57,500 nucleotides of DNA from Solibacillus sp. FSL W7-1464 (GCF_038004425.1 NZ_JBBORC010000001.1:3485001-3542500); one strand, 5' to 3'; shown: positions 24,710-34,723, numbered from the stretch's first letter. Numbers and translations are program-made. Notes: generated from the sequence alone by a model not told the origin.

Positions 24710-25681
24710 ATGGCATTACGTGATTTTTTCATTTCATTATCCGAAAATCAAACTCTTAACAATGCAGCACAGCAATACGGGTTAAAGTTGGGTGCACAAA
24801 GCGTTGTTGCAGGGACAACTCTCGAAGAAGTAATCGAAAGTATCCGTAAATTAAATGAGCAAGGAATTTCTTGCACTGTTGATAATTTAGGCGAATACGT
24901 TACTGATGAATCTGAAGCTACCCAAGCAAAAGAAGAAATTTTAGCTATGATCGAAGCCATTCAGGTTGAAGAACTGGATGCACACATTTCCTTGAAACCT
25001 TCACAGCTGGGATTGGATGTCGATATCGACTTCTGCTACGACAATTTATATGAAATTGTGGAACGCGCCCATGAATACGGGATTTTCGTCAATTTTGATA
25101 TGGAGGATTATAAGCGACTTCAGCCGTCATTCGATATTGTGGAAGAACTTGCAAAATCGTTCGATAATGTAGGAACAGTCATTCAAGCTTATTTCCACCG
25201 CGCAAAGGACGATATTGAAAACTTCAAGGATTTTCGTCTACGGGTTGTAAAGGGTGCCTATAAAGAATCGGAAGAAGTAGCTTATCAGGATAAACTCGAT
25301 ATTGATATCAACTTTATTGAGCTGATTGAATATCATTTAGCGCACGGACATTTTACATCGATCGCCACACATGACCACAATATTATTAAGCATGTGAAGT
25401 ATTATGTTGAGCAATATGATATTCCAAAAGAAAAATTTGAATTTCAAATGCTTTACGGGTTCCGTAAAGACTTGCAGCTGGAACTTGCACGCGAAGGCTA
25501 TCAAGTATGTGTATATGTACCATACGGAAAAGACTGGTACGGCTATTTCATGCGCCGCCTGGCTGAACGTCCTCAAAACGTCAGTCTAGTCACTAAGCAA
25601 GTGTTCAACAAAAAAACAAACACTCTACTGGCAGTAGCAGCAGGAGCATACCTTCTCGGACGATTAACGAAAAGGAAATAA
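24710..25681 (+). CDS. Proline dehydrogenase
   Basis: An FAD enzyme that oxidises proline to pyrroline-5-carboxylate, the first step of proline use. The 323-residue protein has the short Gram-positive form (PutB/FadM type) with a TIM barrel. It shows DAHISLKPSQLG, FVNFDMEDYKR, RVVKGAYKE, SIATHDHNII, FQMLYGFRKDLQ and a C-terminal PYGKDWYGYFMRRLAERPQN that binds flavin and substrate. ATG 24710 follows AAGGAGATG. It is a single gene with its own strong terminator. No P5C dehydrogenase is in the window. Confidence 0.95.
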   Translation: MALRDFFISLSENQTLNNAAQQYGLKLGAQSVVAGTTLEEVIESIRKLNEQGISCTVDNLGEYVTDESEATQAKEEILAMIEAIQVEELDAHISLKPSQLGLDVDIDFCYDNLYEIVERAHEYGIFVNFDMEDYKRLQPSFDIVEELAKSFDNVGTVIQAYFHRAKDDIENFKDFRLRVVKGAYKESEEVAYQDKLDIDINFIELIEYHLAHGHFTSIATHDHNIIKHVKYYVEQYDIPKEKFEFQMLYGFRKDLQLELAREGYQVCVYVPYGKDWYGYFMRRLAERPQNVSLVTKQVFNKKTNTLLAVAAGAYLLGRLTKRK

Positions 25682-25699
25682 AGGGATTTCCTCAAGCAG

Positions 25700-25744
25700 A
25701 AACCCCCTCATTTTGTTCACAGACAAAATGAGGGGGTTTATTTA
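25700..25744. terminator. Terminator between proline dehydrogenase and desR
   Basis: AAACCCCCTCATTTTGT and its complement form a 17-bp stem with T-rich flanks on both strands. It can serve both convergent units. Confidence 0.85.
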
Positions 25745-25775
25745 GTAGTTCAATTAATTCCAGTTACTTTTACGA

Positions 25776-26390
25776 TTACATTTTCTTTTTATTCCAGCCT
25801 TTTTCTTTAAAGCGTGCGATTGCTTCAATTCGATTGCCGACACCAAGCTTATCAAGTATGACGGAAATATAGTTCCGTACCGTACCCGCCGACAAATAGA
25901 GCTCTGCGGCAATTTCCTTTGTCGTCTTCCCTTCCGCAACAAGCTCCAGCACTTGGCTTTCCCGTTCCGTCAGCGGATTTTCACTATCGTCTTCATATAC
26001 AAAATCCACTAGTTCCGGTGCGTAAATACGGCGTCCATCCATAATAATCCGAATGGAATTGACAAGCTCCTCTATCGGACTGTCCTTCAATAAATAGCCC
26101 CGCACGCCAGCTTTTCTGGCACGTTCAAAATAACCCGGGCGCGCAAATGTCGTTAAAATAATAATTTTGCATTCGCTTCCTCTTAAAGCTTCAGCAGCGT
26201 CCAGACCAGTTTTAATCGGCATTTCTATATCCATAATACAAATGTCCGGATTCAGTTCTGTTACCATATCAATGGCTTCTTCTCCGTTTTTGGCAAGGCC
26301 GACTACTTCCATATCGTCTTCCATGCTAAGAAGTGACTTCATCGCCCCAAGCAACATCCCTTGATCTTCAGCAATTACAATTCGAATCAT
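25776..26390 (-). CDS. desR: Response regulator DesR (membrane fluidity)
   Basis: A 204-residue NarL/LuxR-type regulator. The receiver domain has the acidic pair in IAEDQG, the phospho-acceptor Asp in PDICIMDIEMP (residue 54 or near) and the Lys in LLKDSP. The C-terminal helix-turn-helix is LTERESQVLELVAEGKTTKE onwards. B. subtilis DesR has 199 residues. Phosphorylated by DesK in the cold, it activates des. Its ATG overlaps the desK stop (ATGA). Confidence 0.9.
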   Translation of the reverse strand: MIRIVIAEDQGMLLGAMKSLLSMEDDMEVVGLAKNGEEAIDMVTELNPDICIMDIEMPIKTGLDAAEALRGSECKIIILTTFARPGYFERARKAGVRGYLLKDSPIEELVNSIRIIMDGRRIYAPELVDFVYEDDSENPLTERESQVLELVAEGKTTKEIAAELYLSAGTVRNYISVILDKLGVGNRIEAIARFKEKGWNKKKM

Positions 26391-27523
26391 TTCACGTTCT
26401 CTCCCTTTTGATGCGTGATCGCCAACGGTATTTTCAGTACAACCGTCGTCCCTTCATCGCTCTCTATTTCAAGTGAACCATTGATAAATCCAATACGCTC
26501 CTGCATTCCTTTCAAACCACTTCCACCTAGTAATGTATTGGAACGTTCAAAACCAACCCCATTATCCTGAATCATTATTTTGAATTCATCATCACTTTGA
26601 TAAAAGCTAATGCGGCAAATTGTCGCCTTACTATGTTTCACGATATTTGTAACTGCTTCCTTCAAGCACATACTAATAACATTTTCCGCTAGAATCGGCA
26701 TTTGAATTTCACTTTTATCTCCATTTAACCGCAGTTTAATTTGGGCTGCTTTTAAAATTTGTTCAACCCGGTAAAGCTCTTCCTCAATTCTGACAGCCCG
26801 CATATCCGCTACAAGTTCACGCACTTCTTTTAGCGCGACACTCGCTGTTTGACGAATATCCTTTATTTCCAGAATGGCTTGTTCCGGATTTTTCTCTACC
26901 AGTCGTGCAGCCAAATCACTTTTCAGACCAATCATCGAAAGTTTTTGACCAAGTGTATCGTGTAAATCACGGGCAATACGCTGACGTTCTTCAATCACCG
27001 TCAATTCTGAAATTCGTTCCCTCGCCGTTTCCAGCTCACCTTCCAAGTTTTCCCGTCGCGTTTTTGAAAAGAGCGTAAACGGCAAGAGCACCACACCCAG
27101 CATATTAATAATGATAAATGGCGTCTGCGATAAAAATAAGTCAAGGAAGATGAAATACCCTCCGACAATCGAAAGAACAGTAAAGCCTATATGTAAGCCA
27201 TACATAATATAAAATCCAACCGGCTGTTTAATATTACCGATAAAAAATGCCGTAAACAGCGCCAGATATACGTAGCCAAATACAAGCGTCATTGCGATAT
27301 TCAGCAACATTTGGAAGCTGATCCACATATATTTCAGCCCAGGTTTAGCACTGAAAGAAAAATAATGACATAAGAAATAACTTAAAATTAAGGTGATTCC
27401 TAAAATAATCTGCCATAATGTGAATGATTGTATAATGAAGAAAAATGGCATAATACAAAAGATTATCCATATATAAATACTCAACATCGGACTTTTCGGG
27501 ATGATACTATACCATGTTTGCAT
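26387..27523 (-). CDS. desK: Sensor histidine kinase DesK (membrane thermosensor)
   Basis: A 378-residue kinase with five or so membrane helices in residues 15-150. A dimerisation helix follows with the phospho-His in RQRIARDLHDTLGQ, then ATP-binding motifs (KEAVTNIVKHSKA as N-box, DNGVGF and GSGLKGMQERI as G-boxes). This matches HPK7-type DesK, which senses membrane thickness. ATG 27523 follows ACGAGG. It forms a pair with desR downstream and lies after des, separated by a terminator. Confidence 0.92.
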   Translation of the reverse strand: MQTWYSIIPKSPMLSIYIWIIFCIMPFFFIIQSFTLWQIILGITLILSYFLCHYFSFSAKPGLKYMWISFQMLLNIAMTLVFGYVYLALFTAFFIGNIKQPVGFYIMYGLHIGFTVLSIVGGYFIFLDLFLSQTPFIIINMLGVVLLPFTLFSKTRRENLEGELETARERISELTVIEERQRIARDLHDTLGQKLSMIGLKSDLAARLVEKNPEQAILEIKDIRQTASVALKEVRELVADMRAVRIEEELYRVEQILKAAQIKLRLNGDKSEIQMPILAENVISMCLKEAVTNIVKHSKATICRISFYQSDDEFKIMIQDNGVGFERSNTLLGGSGLKGMQERIGFINGSLEIESDEGTTVVLKIPLAITHQKGENVK

Positions 27524-27564
27524 AATTGCCTCGTTTCTCTTTTTTACCTACATTCTATAATAAA

Positions 27565-27598
27565 ACAGGTACCCCAAGCTATACATTGAGGTACCTTA
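27565..27598 (-). terminator. Terminator between des and desK
   Basis: On the minus strand AGGTACCTCAA pairs with TTGGGGTACCT (one G-U), followed by GTTTTATT. It should limit read-through from des into desKR. Confidence 0.75.
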
Positions 27599-27612
27599 AT
27601 TTTCGTATAAAG

Positions 27613-28644
27613 TTAGTTTGCAACAGTTCGATCGCGCGTTGCCTCAAGTTCGGCCGCTTCTTTAAATGTAATAAAGCGATAGTTCTCGGCATCATATAAT
27701 TTATAGCGAATCGACTCTAAGCTTGTCTTTAATGTAATCGTTGTTGCCTGTTGAAGCGGCTTGATCGATTCATGCGCATCTTCCAGCTTATAGTTCGGTA
27801 CTCGCGGTGACAAGTGATGTACGTGGTGGAACCCGATATTACCTGTAATCCATTGCAGTACTTTCGGTAATTTGTAATATGAGCTTCCCTCTACTGCAGC
27901 TTTTACATAATCCCACTCCGAATCAACTTCAAAGTATGAATCTTCGTAAGTATGCTGAATATAGAACAGCCAGATCCCTAATGCACCTGCAACAAACAAT
28001 GTTAAACCATGTACTAATAAAAACGTAGACCAACCAAATATTAAAATAAGGGTTGTACAAATAATCAATAAAGCGATGTTATTGAAATAAGTGTTTAGGC
28101 GCTCTTTACGCTTTGCATCTTTACGATTTATACGATTCAGTATAAGTACCATAAATAGTGGCCCTAAACCAAACATGACAATCGGGTTGCGGTATAAACG
28201 ATAACCTAAACGACTTAATTTTGATTTTTCCAAGTATTCATCAACTGTCAGCATATCGATATCGCCAATCCCGCGCTTATCCAAGTTTGAACTTGTCGCG
28301 TGGTGGATCGTATGCTCGCGCTTCCACTTTTCATATGGGAACGATGTCACAATACCTGTAATATTTCCGATAATGGCATTCGCCTTTTTGCTTTTGAAGA
28401 ATGAACCGTGTGTACAGTCATGGAAAATAATAAATGCACGAATAACAAATCCTGAAGCTAAGATACTACATAATGCCGTATACCATGGAGAGTACTGGAG
28501 TAATACATAACCCGCCCCCCAAATTAATACAAGCGGTACAAGCGTATTTAATATTTGTTGAATACTAAGTCGAGTTTCTGATTTTGCGAACGGTGCAACA
28601 TCTTTTCTCAGCTGCTTTGTTTTATCTGTATGTGTGCTTACCAT
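27613..28644 (-). CDS. des: Membrane fatty acid desaturase (Des, delta-5 type)
   Basis: A 343-residue acyl-lipid desaturase that introduces a double bond into phospholipid acyl chains in the membrane. The three iron-binding His boxes are HDCTHGSFF, HTIHHATSSN and HHVHHLSP, and about four membrane helices are present. ATG 28644 has GAGGGAT upstream; the longer frame to 28716 is not used. It lies upstream of desK and desR as in B. subtilis, with a palindromic operator about 90 bases before the start. It should be cold-induced through DesKR. Confidence 0.94.
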   Translation of the reverse strand: MVSTHTDKTKQLRKDVAPFAKSETRLSIQQILNTLVPLVLIWGAGYVLLQYSPWYTALCSILASGFVIRAFIIFHDCTHGSFFKSKKANAIIGNITGIVTSFPYEKWKREHTIHHATSSNLDKRGIGDIDMLTVDEYLEKSKLSRLGYRLYRNPIVMFGLGPLFMVLILNRINRKDAKRKERLNTYFNNIALLIICTTLILIFGWSTFLLVHGLTLFVAGALGIWLFYIQHTYEDSYFEVDSEWDYVKAAVEGSSYYKLPKVLQWITGNIGFHHVHHLSPRVPNYKLEDAHESIKPLQQATTITLKTSLESIRYKLYDAENYRFITFKEAAELEATRDRTVAN

Positions 28645-28731
28645 GTGTCGATCCCTCTTTCCACAAAAATTGTTAATATCATCATATAAAAAGAAGGAAC
28701 ATGATAAAACGCTCAAACATCACATATTTTT

Positions 28732-28747
28732 TATGACAGATGTCATA
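28732..28747 (-). promoter_or_regulatory. Candidate DesR operator upstream of des
   Basis: TATGACAGATGTCATA is a perfect 7-2-7 palindrome 88 bases upstream of the des start. Its GACA/TGTC core and position suit DesR binding; the match to the B. subtilis operator was not checked. Confidence 0.5.
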
Positions 28748-28773
28748 TGACCTGGTAACAACTAGAATTCCCT

Positions 28774-29286
28774 TTAGTTCTCCCGCGGATTTTGTGGACC
28801 ATCCAAATCTAATTGGTAAAATACTAAATCCAGCCACTTACCGAATTTATAACCGGCATTACGGATTGTTCCGCTGTACAAAAATCCGAATTTCTCATGA
28901 ATTTTAATACTGGCGATATTCTCTTTATCGATACAGCCAACCATCGTCTTTATACCTTTTGCATTTGCTTCCTCTATAATGGCTTTCATCAGTTTACTTG
29001 CAATCCCTTTTTTATAATGATCTTTATGCACGTATACTGAATGTTCTACTGTATATAGGTTCGCCGGATAATCACGAAAGCTTCCGTACGTTGCATAACC
29101 CGCTACTTCTCCCTTTTCATCAAATACGAAGAGCGGGTAATCCGAAGCCTGCTTCTGTTCAAACCATTGCAGGCGGTTTTCCAAAGTTTGTTCTTCATAC
29201 ATATATATCGCTGTGGAGTTTCGGATATTATCATTAAATATTTCCAAAATCGCCGGTATATCTTCTTTTGTTGCGCGTCGAATCAT
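28774..29286 (-). CDS. GNAT acetyltransferase, phosphinothricin acetyltransferase type
   Basis: A 170-residue acetyl-CoA-dependent N-acetyltransferase. It shows the PAT-like start MIRRATKEDIPAILEIFNDN, then YATYGSFRDYPANLYTVEHS, the acetyl-CoA loop HKDHYKKGIASKL, and VGCIDKENIASIKIHEKFGF. Relatives acetylate phosphinothricin or methionine sulfoximine-like compounds and may act in methionine-derivative detoxification. ATG 29286 follows AGGAGG. It lies downstream of metH beyond a terminator. Confidence 0.85.
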   Translation of the reverse strand: MIRRATKEDIPAILEIFNDNIRNSTAIYMYEEQTLENRLQWFEQKQASDYPLFVFDEKGEVAGYATYGSFRDYPANLYTVEHSVYVHKDHYKKGIASKLMKAIIEEANAKGIKTMVGCIDKENIASIKIHEKFGFLYSGTIRNAGYKFGKWLDLVFYQLDLDGPQNPREN

Positions 29287-29308
29287 CAGTTTTTCCTCCT
29301 AAAGGTCG

Positions 29309-29347
29309 CAAAACCGCCTTACCTCAAATAAGGTAAAGCGGTATTTT
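29309..29347 (-). terminator. Terminator of the yitJ-metH operon
   Basis: On the minus strand ACCGCTTTACC pairs with GGTAAGGCGGT, followed by TTTT. Confidence 0.65.
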
Positions 29348-29355
29348 TAAATCCA

Positions 29356-32300
29356 TTATACATTAAAATAACGTGCATCCGGGTGAGCAAACACAATTGC
29401 CGACACACTTGCTTCCGGCTCCATCATAAAGCCTTCCGTTAAGTGTACGCCAATTTTTTCCGGTTTCAATAGAGAGAACAGTTTCTCCTGGTCTTCCAGA
29501 TTTGGACATGCCGGATAGCCGAAGCTGAATCGTTGTCCTTGATATTTCGCTGCGAAACGATCACGCATCGTAAAGTCCGTTGCATCCGGGAAGCCCCATT
29601 GGTCCCGGATTTCCTGGTGGATACGTTCTGCAAATCCTTCCGCAAGTTCAAGTGCAGTCGCCTGTAGTGCATGGCTCTCCAAGAATTTCCCTGCTTGTTT
29701 CAGTTCATTTGCTTTTTCGCTTACGCCTTTGCCTGCCGTTACGACCATTAATGCAATATAGTCCATTTCACCACTATCTACCGGCTTTAAATAATCCGAT
29801 AAACATAAATATGGTGCTGCTTGCTGGCGCGGGAATGTGAAGCGCTGAATTTCCGTTTTCGCATCTTCCGGACTGTATACGACAACATCATCACCATCGG
29901 ATTGTGCCGGGAAGAACTGATACATTCCTGATGCATTCAATCCACCGCTTGTTAAATAACCATTCACCAAATCATTCAATAAAATGGCGCGGTCATCCTG
30001 ATCGGCAAGCAATTGTTCCAAGTTCCCTTTAAGCCCTAAATGATGGCCGATCAATGTACGCATATTCACATACGGATGTAAATGAGCGACCGAATAATCC
30101 GGTTTAATATGCGGCACTAAATCTTTTGGCTTCCAAACAGCGGCATCCCCCACTGTTCGTACAGGCTTTTCCAGTACTGCCACTGCCGGACGTGCTGCAC
30201 GCTTCGCATCCGATTCCAGACGTTTTTCCCGTGCATCACGTAATTCTTCCAATAATACATTACGCTCATTTTTATTCATTAAGCGATTCGCCTGATCCAA
30301 ACCTTGCATCGCATCTTTTGAATAGATTACCGGCCCATCATACTGATCGGCAATTTTCGTTTCAGTAAAGCGACGTGACAATGCCGCGCCCCCTACTAAT
30401 ATTGGAATATCAATACCGGCTTCTTTAAAGTCCTGTGCTGTAATGACCATTTGCTGAGCTGATTTTACAAGTAAACCCGATAAGCCGACAAAATCCGGTT
30501 TCTCTCTTCGAATGGTTTCAATCAGTTGTGCAGGTGTTACTTTAATTCCTAAATCTACAACACGATAGCCGTTATTACTTAAAATAATGTCGACCAGGTT
30601 TTTCCCGATATCATGAACATCGCCTTTTACTGTCGCCAATACCATTGTCCCTTTATTGGCACTCGTATCGCCCTTTTCCATAAACTGCTCCAGATGTGCG
30701 ACCGCTGCTTTCATAACACCGGCACTTTGAAGCACTTCCGCTACAATCAGCTGGTTTTCATTAAACAGCTTGCCGACTTCCGCCATCCCTGCCATTAATG
30801 GTCCATTAATAATATCAAGCGGTGTATCGAATTTTTCGAGTGCAGCATTTAAATCTTCAATTAACCCTTCTTTCGTACCTTCCAATATATAATACGCAAG
30901 ACGTTCTTCCACTGTTGCCGGTAATTCTTTCACAACGGCATCTTTCTTTTTATCGCGGTAAAAGTCAGTAAATACAGCAAGTGTTTCATCGTTTGTATTG
31001 AAGATTAGATCGTTCGCCAGCTTGATTTCCTCTTCAGGAATCGATGCATAGCGCTCCAGTTTTTCAGTATTTACAATCGCATAGTCCAAGCCAGCTTGTG
31101 TACAGTGATATAAGTAAACCGCATTCAATACTTCACGTCCAACAGGCGGTAGACCGAACGAAACATTACTTACACCAAGCACTGTTAAACAGCCAGGTAA
31201 ATGTTCTTTAATAAGGCGAATTCCTTCGATCGTTTCCTCAGCGGCACCTATATATTGTTCATCCCCAGTACCTACAGGGAACATTAGCGGGTCAAAGATA
31301 ATATCTTCAGCTGACATGCCCCATTTTTCAGTTAAGAGCTTATAAGAACGCTTCGCTACTTCAAGCTTTTGCTCACGTGTAATGGCCATTCCAGTCTCAT
31401 CGATTGTACCGACAACAAGTGAAGCTCCATATTTTTTCACAAGTGGCATTACCGCATCGAAACGCTCTTCCCCATCTTCCAGGTTAATCGAGTTAATAAT
31501 CGCCTTTCCTTGCGAAAACTTCAGTGCGACTTCCATTACCTTTTCATCTGTAGAGTCAATTACAAGCGGCACTTTGACTTTTTTTACAACTTCCTGCATG
31601 AAGTTTTTCATATCTTCCACTTCATCGCGGTCAGGGTTTGCTAAACAAATATCGATAACGTGTGCTCCATTTTTCACTTGTGCACGTGCTATTTCCGCAG
31701 CTTCTTCAAATTTGCCGTCAACAATCAGGTTTTTGAATTTACGGGAGCCGATTACATTCGTTCGCTCCCCGATAAATAATGGGCGCATAGATTCGTCGTA
31801 TTGCAATGGCTCGATACCTGATACGACATGTCCGTGTGTTACGTCTTTCGGCTCGCGCGGTTTATAGCCCTCTACTGCTTCACGGATTGCCGAGATATGC
31901 GCCGGCGTGGTACCACAGCAGCCACCTACGATGTTCAGCCAGCCTTTTTCTGCGAATCCTTGCAGTTTTTTCGATAATGAATCCGGCGTTTCATGGTAGC
32001 AGCCTTCTTCGTCCGGTAAACCGGCATTCGGATAACAGCTTATATATCCATTCGAAAGTTCCGCCAATGAACGGATATGATCAGTCATAAATTCCGGACC
32101 TGTTGCACAGTTCAGTCCGACAGACAATGGTTTAATATGTTCGATTGAAATATAAAATGCTTCGATCGATTGCCCGGCAAGCGTTGTTCCCATTGGCTCA
32201 ATTGTCCCTGAAATCATGACAGGCAGCTCTTTGCCAAGTTCTTCAAATGCTCGGTGAATCGCAATCGTTCCTGCTTTAACATTCAGCATGTCCTGGGAAG

Positions 32301-32787
32301 TTTCCATTAAGATTAGATCCGCCCCAGCTTCGATTAGCGCTTTTGCCTGTATATAAAAGTTTTCTTCCAACTCTTCAAATGTAATACCGCCTGTTACCGA
32401 CAATGTTTTTGTCGTAGGCCCGATTGCACCTGCAACAAAGCGCGGCCATTCCGGTGTCGAAAACTCTTTTGCCGCTTCCAGTGCAATTTCAACCGCCCGC
32501 TTATTAATTTCAACCGCCTTGTCGCCTAAGTTATATTCATCCAGAACAAGAGGTGTTCCGCCAAACGTATTTGTACAAATAATATCAGCACCAGCAGCTA
32601 AATATTCACGGTGAATTTTGCCCAATACATCCGGTCTCGTCAGTACCAGGTTTTCATTACAACCATCTAAATCTTCACCGCCAAAATCTTCGTATGTTAG
32701 GTTTTCTGCCTGAAGCATCGTCCCCATGGCACCATCGATGATAAGTATTCTTTTTTGTAATTGCTCATGAATTGGGTGATTATACAT
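29356..32787 (-). CDS. metH: Cobalamin-dependent methionine synthase
   Basis: Transfers a methyl group from methyltetrahydrofolate through cobalamin to homocysteine. The 1143 residues carry all four modules in order. The homocysteine domain has IIDGAMGTMLQ and the zinc site GGCCGTTP. The pterin-binding domain has ERTNVIGSRKF and IVDGKFEEAAEIA. The cobalamin domain has the B12 His in DVHDIGKN. The C-terminal activation domain ends near RFSFGYPACPNLEDQEKLF. ATG 32787 has AAAGGAG 9 bases before it and overlaps the end of the upstream gene by 8 bases, so the two are coupled. It is under the upstream SAM riboswitch. Confidence 0.97.
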   Translation of the reverse strand: MYNHPIHEQLQKRILIIDGAMGTMLQAENLTYEDFGGEDLDGCNENLVLTRPDVLGKIHREYLAAGADIICTNTFGGTPLVLDEYNLGDKAVEINKRAVEIALEAAKEFSTPEWPRFVAGAIGPTTKTLSVTGGITFEELEENFYIQAKALIEAGADLILMETSQDMLNVKAGTIAIHRAFEELGKELPVMISGTIEPMGTTLAGQSIEAFYISIEHIKPLSVGLNCATGPEFMTDHIRSLAELSNGYISCYPNAGLPDEEGCYHETPDSLSKKLQGFAEKGWLNIVGGCCGTTPAHISAIREAVEGYKPREPKDVTHGHVVSGIEPLQYDESMRPLFIGERTNVIGSRKFKNLIVDGKFEEAAEIARAQVKNGAHVIDICLANPDRDEVEDMKNFMQEVVKKVKVPLVIDSTDEKVMEVALKFSQGKAIINSINLEDGEERFDAVMPLVKKYGASLVVGTIDETGMAITREQKLEVAKRSYKLLTEKWGMSAEDIIFDPLMFPVGTGDEQYIGAAEETIEGIRLIKEHLPGCLTVLGVSNVSFGLPPVGREVLNAVYLYHCTQAGLDYAIVNTEKLERYASIPEEEIKLANDLIFNTNDETLAVFTDFYRDKKKDAVVKELPATVEERLAYYILEGTKEGLIEDLNAALEKFDTPLDIINGPLMAGMAEVGKLFNENQLIVAEVLQSAGVMKAAVAHLEQFMEKGDTSANKGTMVLATVKGDVHDIGKNLVDIILSNNGYRVVDLGIKVTPAQLIETIRREKPDFVGLSGLLVKSAQQMVITAQDFKEAGIDIPILVGGAALSRRFTETKIADQYDGPVIYSKDAMQGLDQANRLMNKNERNVLLEELRDAREKRLESDAKRAARPAVAVLEKPVRTVGDAAVWKPKDLVPHIKPDYSVAHLHPYVNMRTLIGHHLGLKGNLEQLLADQDDRAILLNDLVNGYLTSGGLNASGMYQFFPAQSDGDDVVVYSPEDAKTEIQRFTFPRQQAAPYLCLSDYLKPVDSGEMDYIALMVVTAGKGVSEKANELKQAGKFLESHALQATALELAEGFAERIHQEIRDQWGFPDATDFTMRDRFAAKYQGQRFSFGYPACPNLEDQEKLFSLLKPEKIGVHLTEGFMMEPEASVSAIVFAHPDARYFNV

Positions 32788-34624
32788 TCGACTGAACTCC
32801 TTTACTTTCCACATCATATTGTTTTACATAGTCCATCAATTCCAGCGTCATATCATAGCGTAAAAACGGCGTAATTAAATAAATACCGTTAAAGTATTTG
32901 CATGCCGTATCGAGCAGCTCTTTCGCAATTGCGATTCCTTCTGCTGTCGATGCTTCCTTGTCATCCCCGCAGGCAGCCATACGCGCAAGTACTTCATCGG
33001 ACAATTTAATACCCGGTACTTCATGATGTAAAAATTCTGCGCTGCGCGAAGATGTTAATGGCATAATCCCGATATAGATCGGTGTTTCCAAATGCTTGGT
33101 CGCCTCATAGATTTCGATAATCTTTTCTTTTGTATAAACCGGCTGTGAAATAAAATAATCTGCCCCATGCTCGATTTTCTTCTCTAAACGGGCAACAGCA
33201 CGGTCCAATACACGCACATTCGGATTAAAGGCAGCAGCTACCGAGAAATTCGCCTGTTTACGGAGTGATTTCCCGGTAAATGAACCGCCTTTATTTAACT
33301 GCTTAATAAGAGAAATAAGCTCCATTGACGAAACATCATATACACTCGTCGCGCCTGGGAAATCCCCCACTTTTGTCGGGTCCCCTGTCACGACCAGAAT
33401 ATCATGAAGTTCCAGTGCATCAAGTCCCATTAAATGTGACTGAAGCCCAATTAAATTTCGGTCACGGCATGTTAAATGCGGCAACGAACGAATTCCATGC
33501 TCTTTCAAAATAGCAGCCATCGCAATATTACTGATGCGCGGCGAAGCAAGTGAGTTATCAGCCATCATAACAACATCGGCGCCCGCTTTTGCCAGCTGTT
33601 TTGCCCCTTCGACAAATCCGTCAATTTCCAGATGACGCGGTGTATCAAGCTCCACAATAACAGAACGTTCACGTTTGGCTTTTTCATGGAGCGGCTCCTG
33701 CTTACGCGGCTCCGGAATACGGACGAATTGTGTATATCCAGGTTTTTCTTCCTTCGTATCAATTGGCTGCATATTCGCCAAACGTTTTTTCACCGCCGCA
33801 ATATGCTTCGGTGTTGTTCCGCAGCAACCGCCAATTAAACGGACTCCTTGGTTTACAAGTTCAACGGCTGCACGAGCGAAATAATCGGTTTCCGATTCAT
33901 AGACAACACGGCCATCTTCAATATCCAATAATGATGCATTTGGGTAAGCCGACAGAAATGCCTTATTCGGTAAATTGACTCCTTCAAATGCCTGAATCGT
34001 ATGGAAAGGACCTAATCGGCAGTTACTCCCAACAATATCCGCACCCAATCTTTCCAAATCCTGAAGTGCTTCGTTCAGAGACATTAAATTTTGAAGGACG
34101 CCCGGCTCCTGCATCGTCACTTGGGCAATGATCGGTAAATCGGTCATCGAACGTAAGAGATGGACACATTGTGATAATTCTTCAAAATCGTAATAGGTTT
34201 CCAGTAAGAATCCATCAGGTTGACCAGCTAGCAGTACTTCCGCTTGTTCTTGGAATGCAAATAAAATTTCATCTAATGTCGCGTCACTTTTACGGATTCC
34301 GCGAATACCACCGATTGTCGCCAGAACATATTGCCCATCCAGAGAAGCAGCACGCTTAGCGATTTTCAGCGCAGCTTCATTAAATTCCATCACACGATTT
34401 TCATAGCCATAACGCGCAAGCTTAATCCGGTTAGCTCCGTATGTATTTGTCTGAATAATATCCGCACCTGCCGCAATATATTCACTATGAATTTTTTCTA
34501 TAATATCAGGACGTGCAATATTCATCTCTTCATGACAATAATCCAACCCATATGAATAAAGAAGTGTTCCGATTGCCCCGTCTGCTGTTAAAACCCGTGT
34601 TTGTAATTCTTCAAGTAAACCCAT
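32780..34624 (-). CDS. yitJ: Bifunctional homocysteine S-methyltransferase / methylenetetrahydrofolate reductase (YitJ type)
   Basis: A 614-residue fusion. Residues 1-300 form a homocysteine-binding zinc barrel (TADGAIGTLLYS, EMNIARPDIIEKIHSEY, IGGCCGTTPKH). Residues about 320-610 are a MetF-like FAD barrel (VIVELDTP, LPHLTCRDRN, VVTGDPTKVGDFPGATSVYD, FISQPVYTKE). It supplies methyltetrahydrofolate to MetH downstream. ATG 34624 follows GGAG; a GTG at 34633 is less well placed. It is first in a two-gene operon under the S-box. Confidence 0.93.
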   Translation of the reverse strand: MGLLEELQTRVLTADGAIGTLLYSYGLDYCHEEMNIARPDIIEKIHSEYIAAGADIIQTNTYGANRIKLARYGYENRVMEFNEAALKIAKRAASLDGQYVLATIGGIRGIRKSDATLDEILFAFQEQAEVLLAGQPDGFLLETYYDFEELSQCVHLLRSMTDLPIIAQVTMQEPGVLQNLMSLNEALQDLERLGADIVGSNCRLGPFHTIQAFEGVNLPNKAFLSAYPNASLLDIEDGRVVYESETDYFARAAVELVNQGVRLIGGCCGTTPKHIAAVKKRLANMQPIDTKEEKPGYTQFVRIPEPRKQEPLHEKAKRERSVIVELDTPRHLEIDGFVEGAKQLAKAGADVVMMADNSLASPRISNIAMAAILKEHGIRSLPHLTCRDRNLIGLQSHLMGLDALELHDILVVTGDPTKVGDFPGATSVYDVSSMELISLIKQLNKGGSFTGKSLRKQANFSVAAAFNPNVRVLDRAVARLEKKIEHGADYFISQPVYTKEKIIEIYEATKHLETPIYIGIMPLTSSRSAEFLHHEVPGIKLSDEVLARMAACGDDKEASTAEGIAIAKELLDTACKYFNGIYLITPFLRYDMTLELMDYVKQYDVESKGVQSNV

Positions 34625-34670
34625 TACCTTCACTCCATCATTTACAGTATTTTCAGTATATTAACGATAC

Positions 34671-34703
34671 AAAAAAGCCTTCTTTCATTAAATAAAAGAA
34701 GGC
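34671..34703 (-). terminator. S-box terminator upstream of yitJ
   Basis: On the minus strand GCCTTCTTTTATT pairs with AATGAAAGAAGGC, followed by TTTTTT, between the SAM aptamer and the yitJ start. Confidence 0.88.
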
Positions 34704-34723
34704 ATAATAGTTATCAACTTAAT

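Noticed and set aside
31382-31867. 161-codon open frame opposite metH
   Set aside because: It is the complement of conserved metH coding sequence, with no start signal and no recognisable protein.
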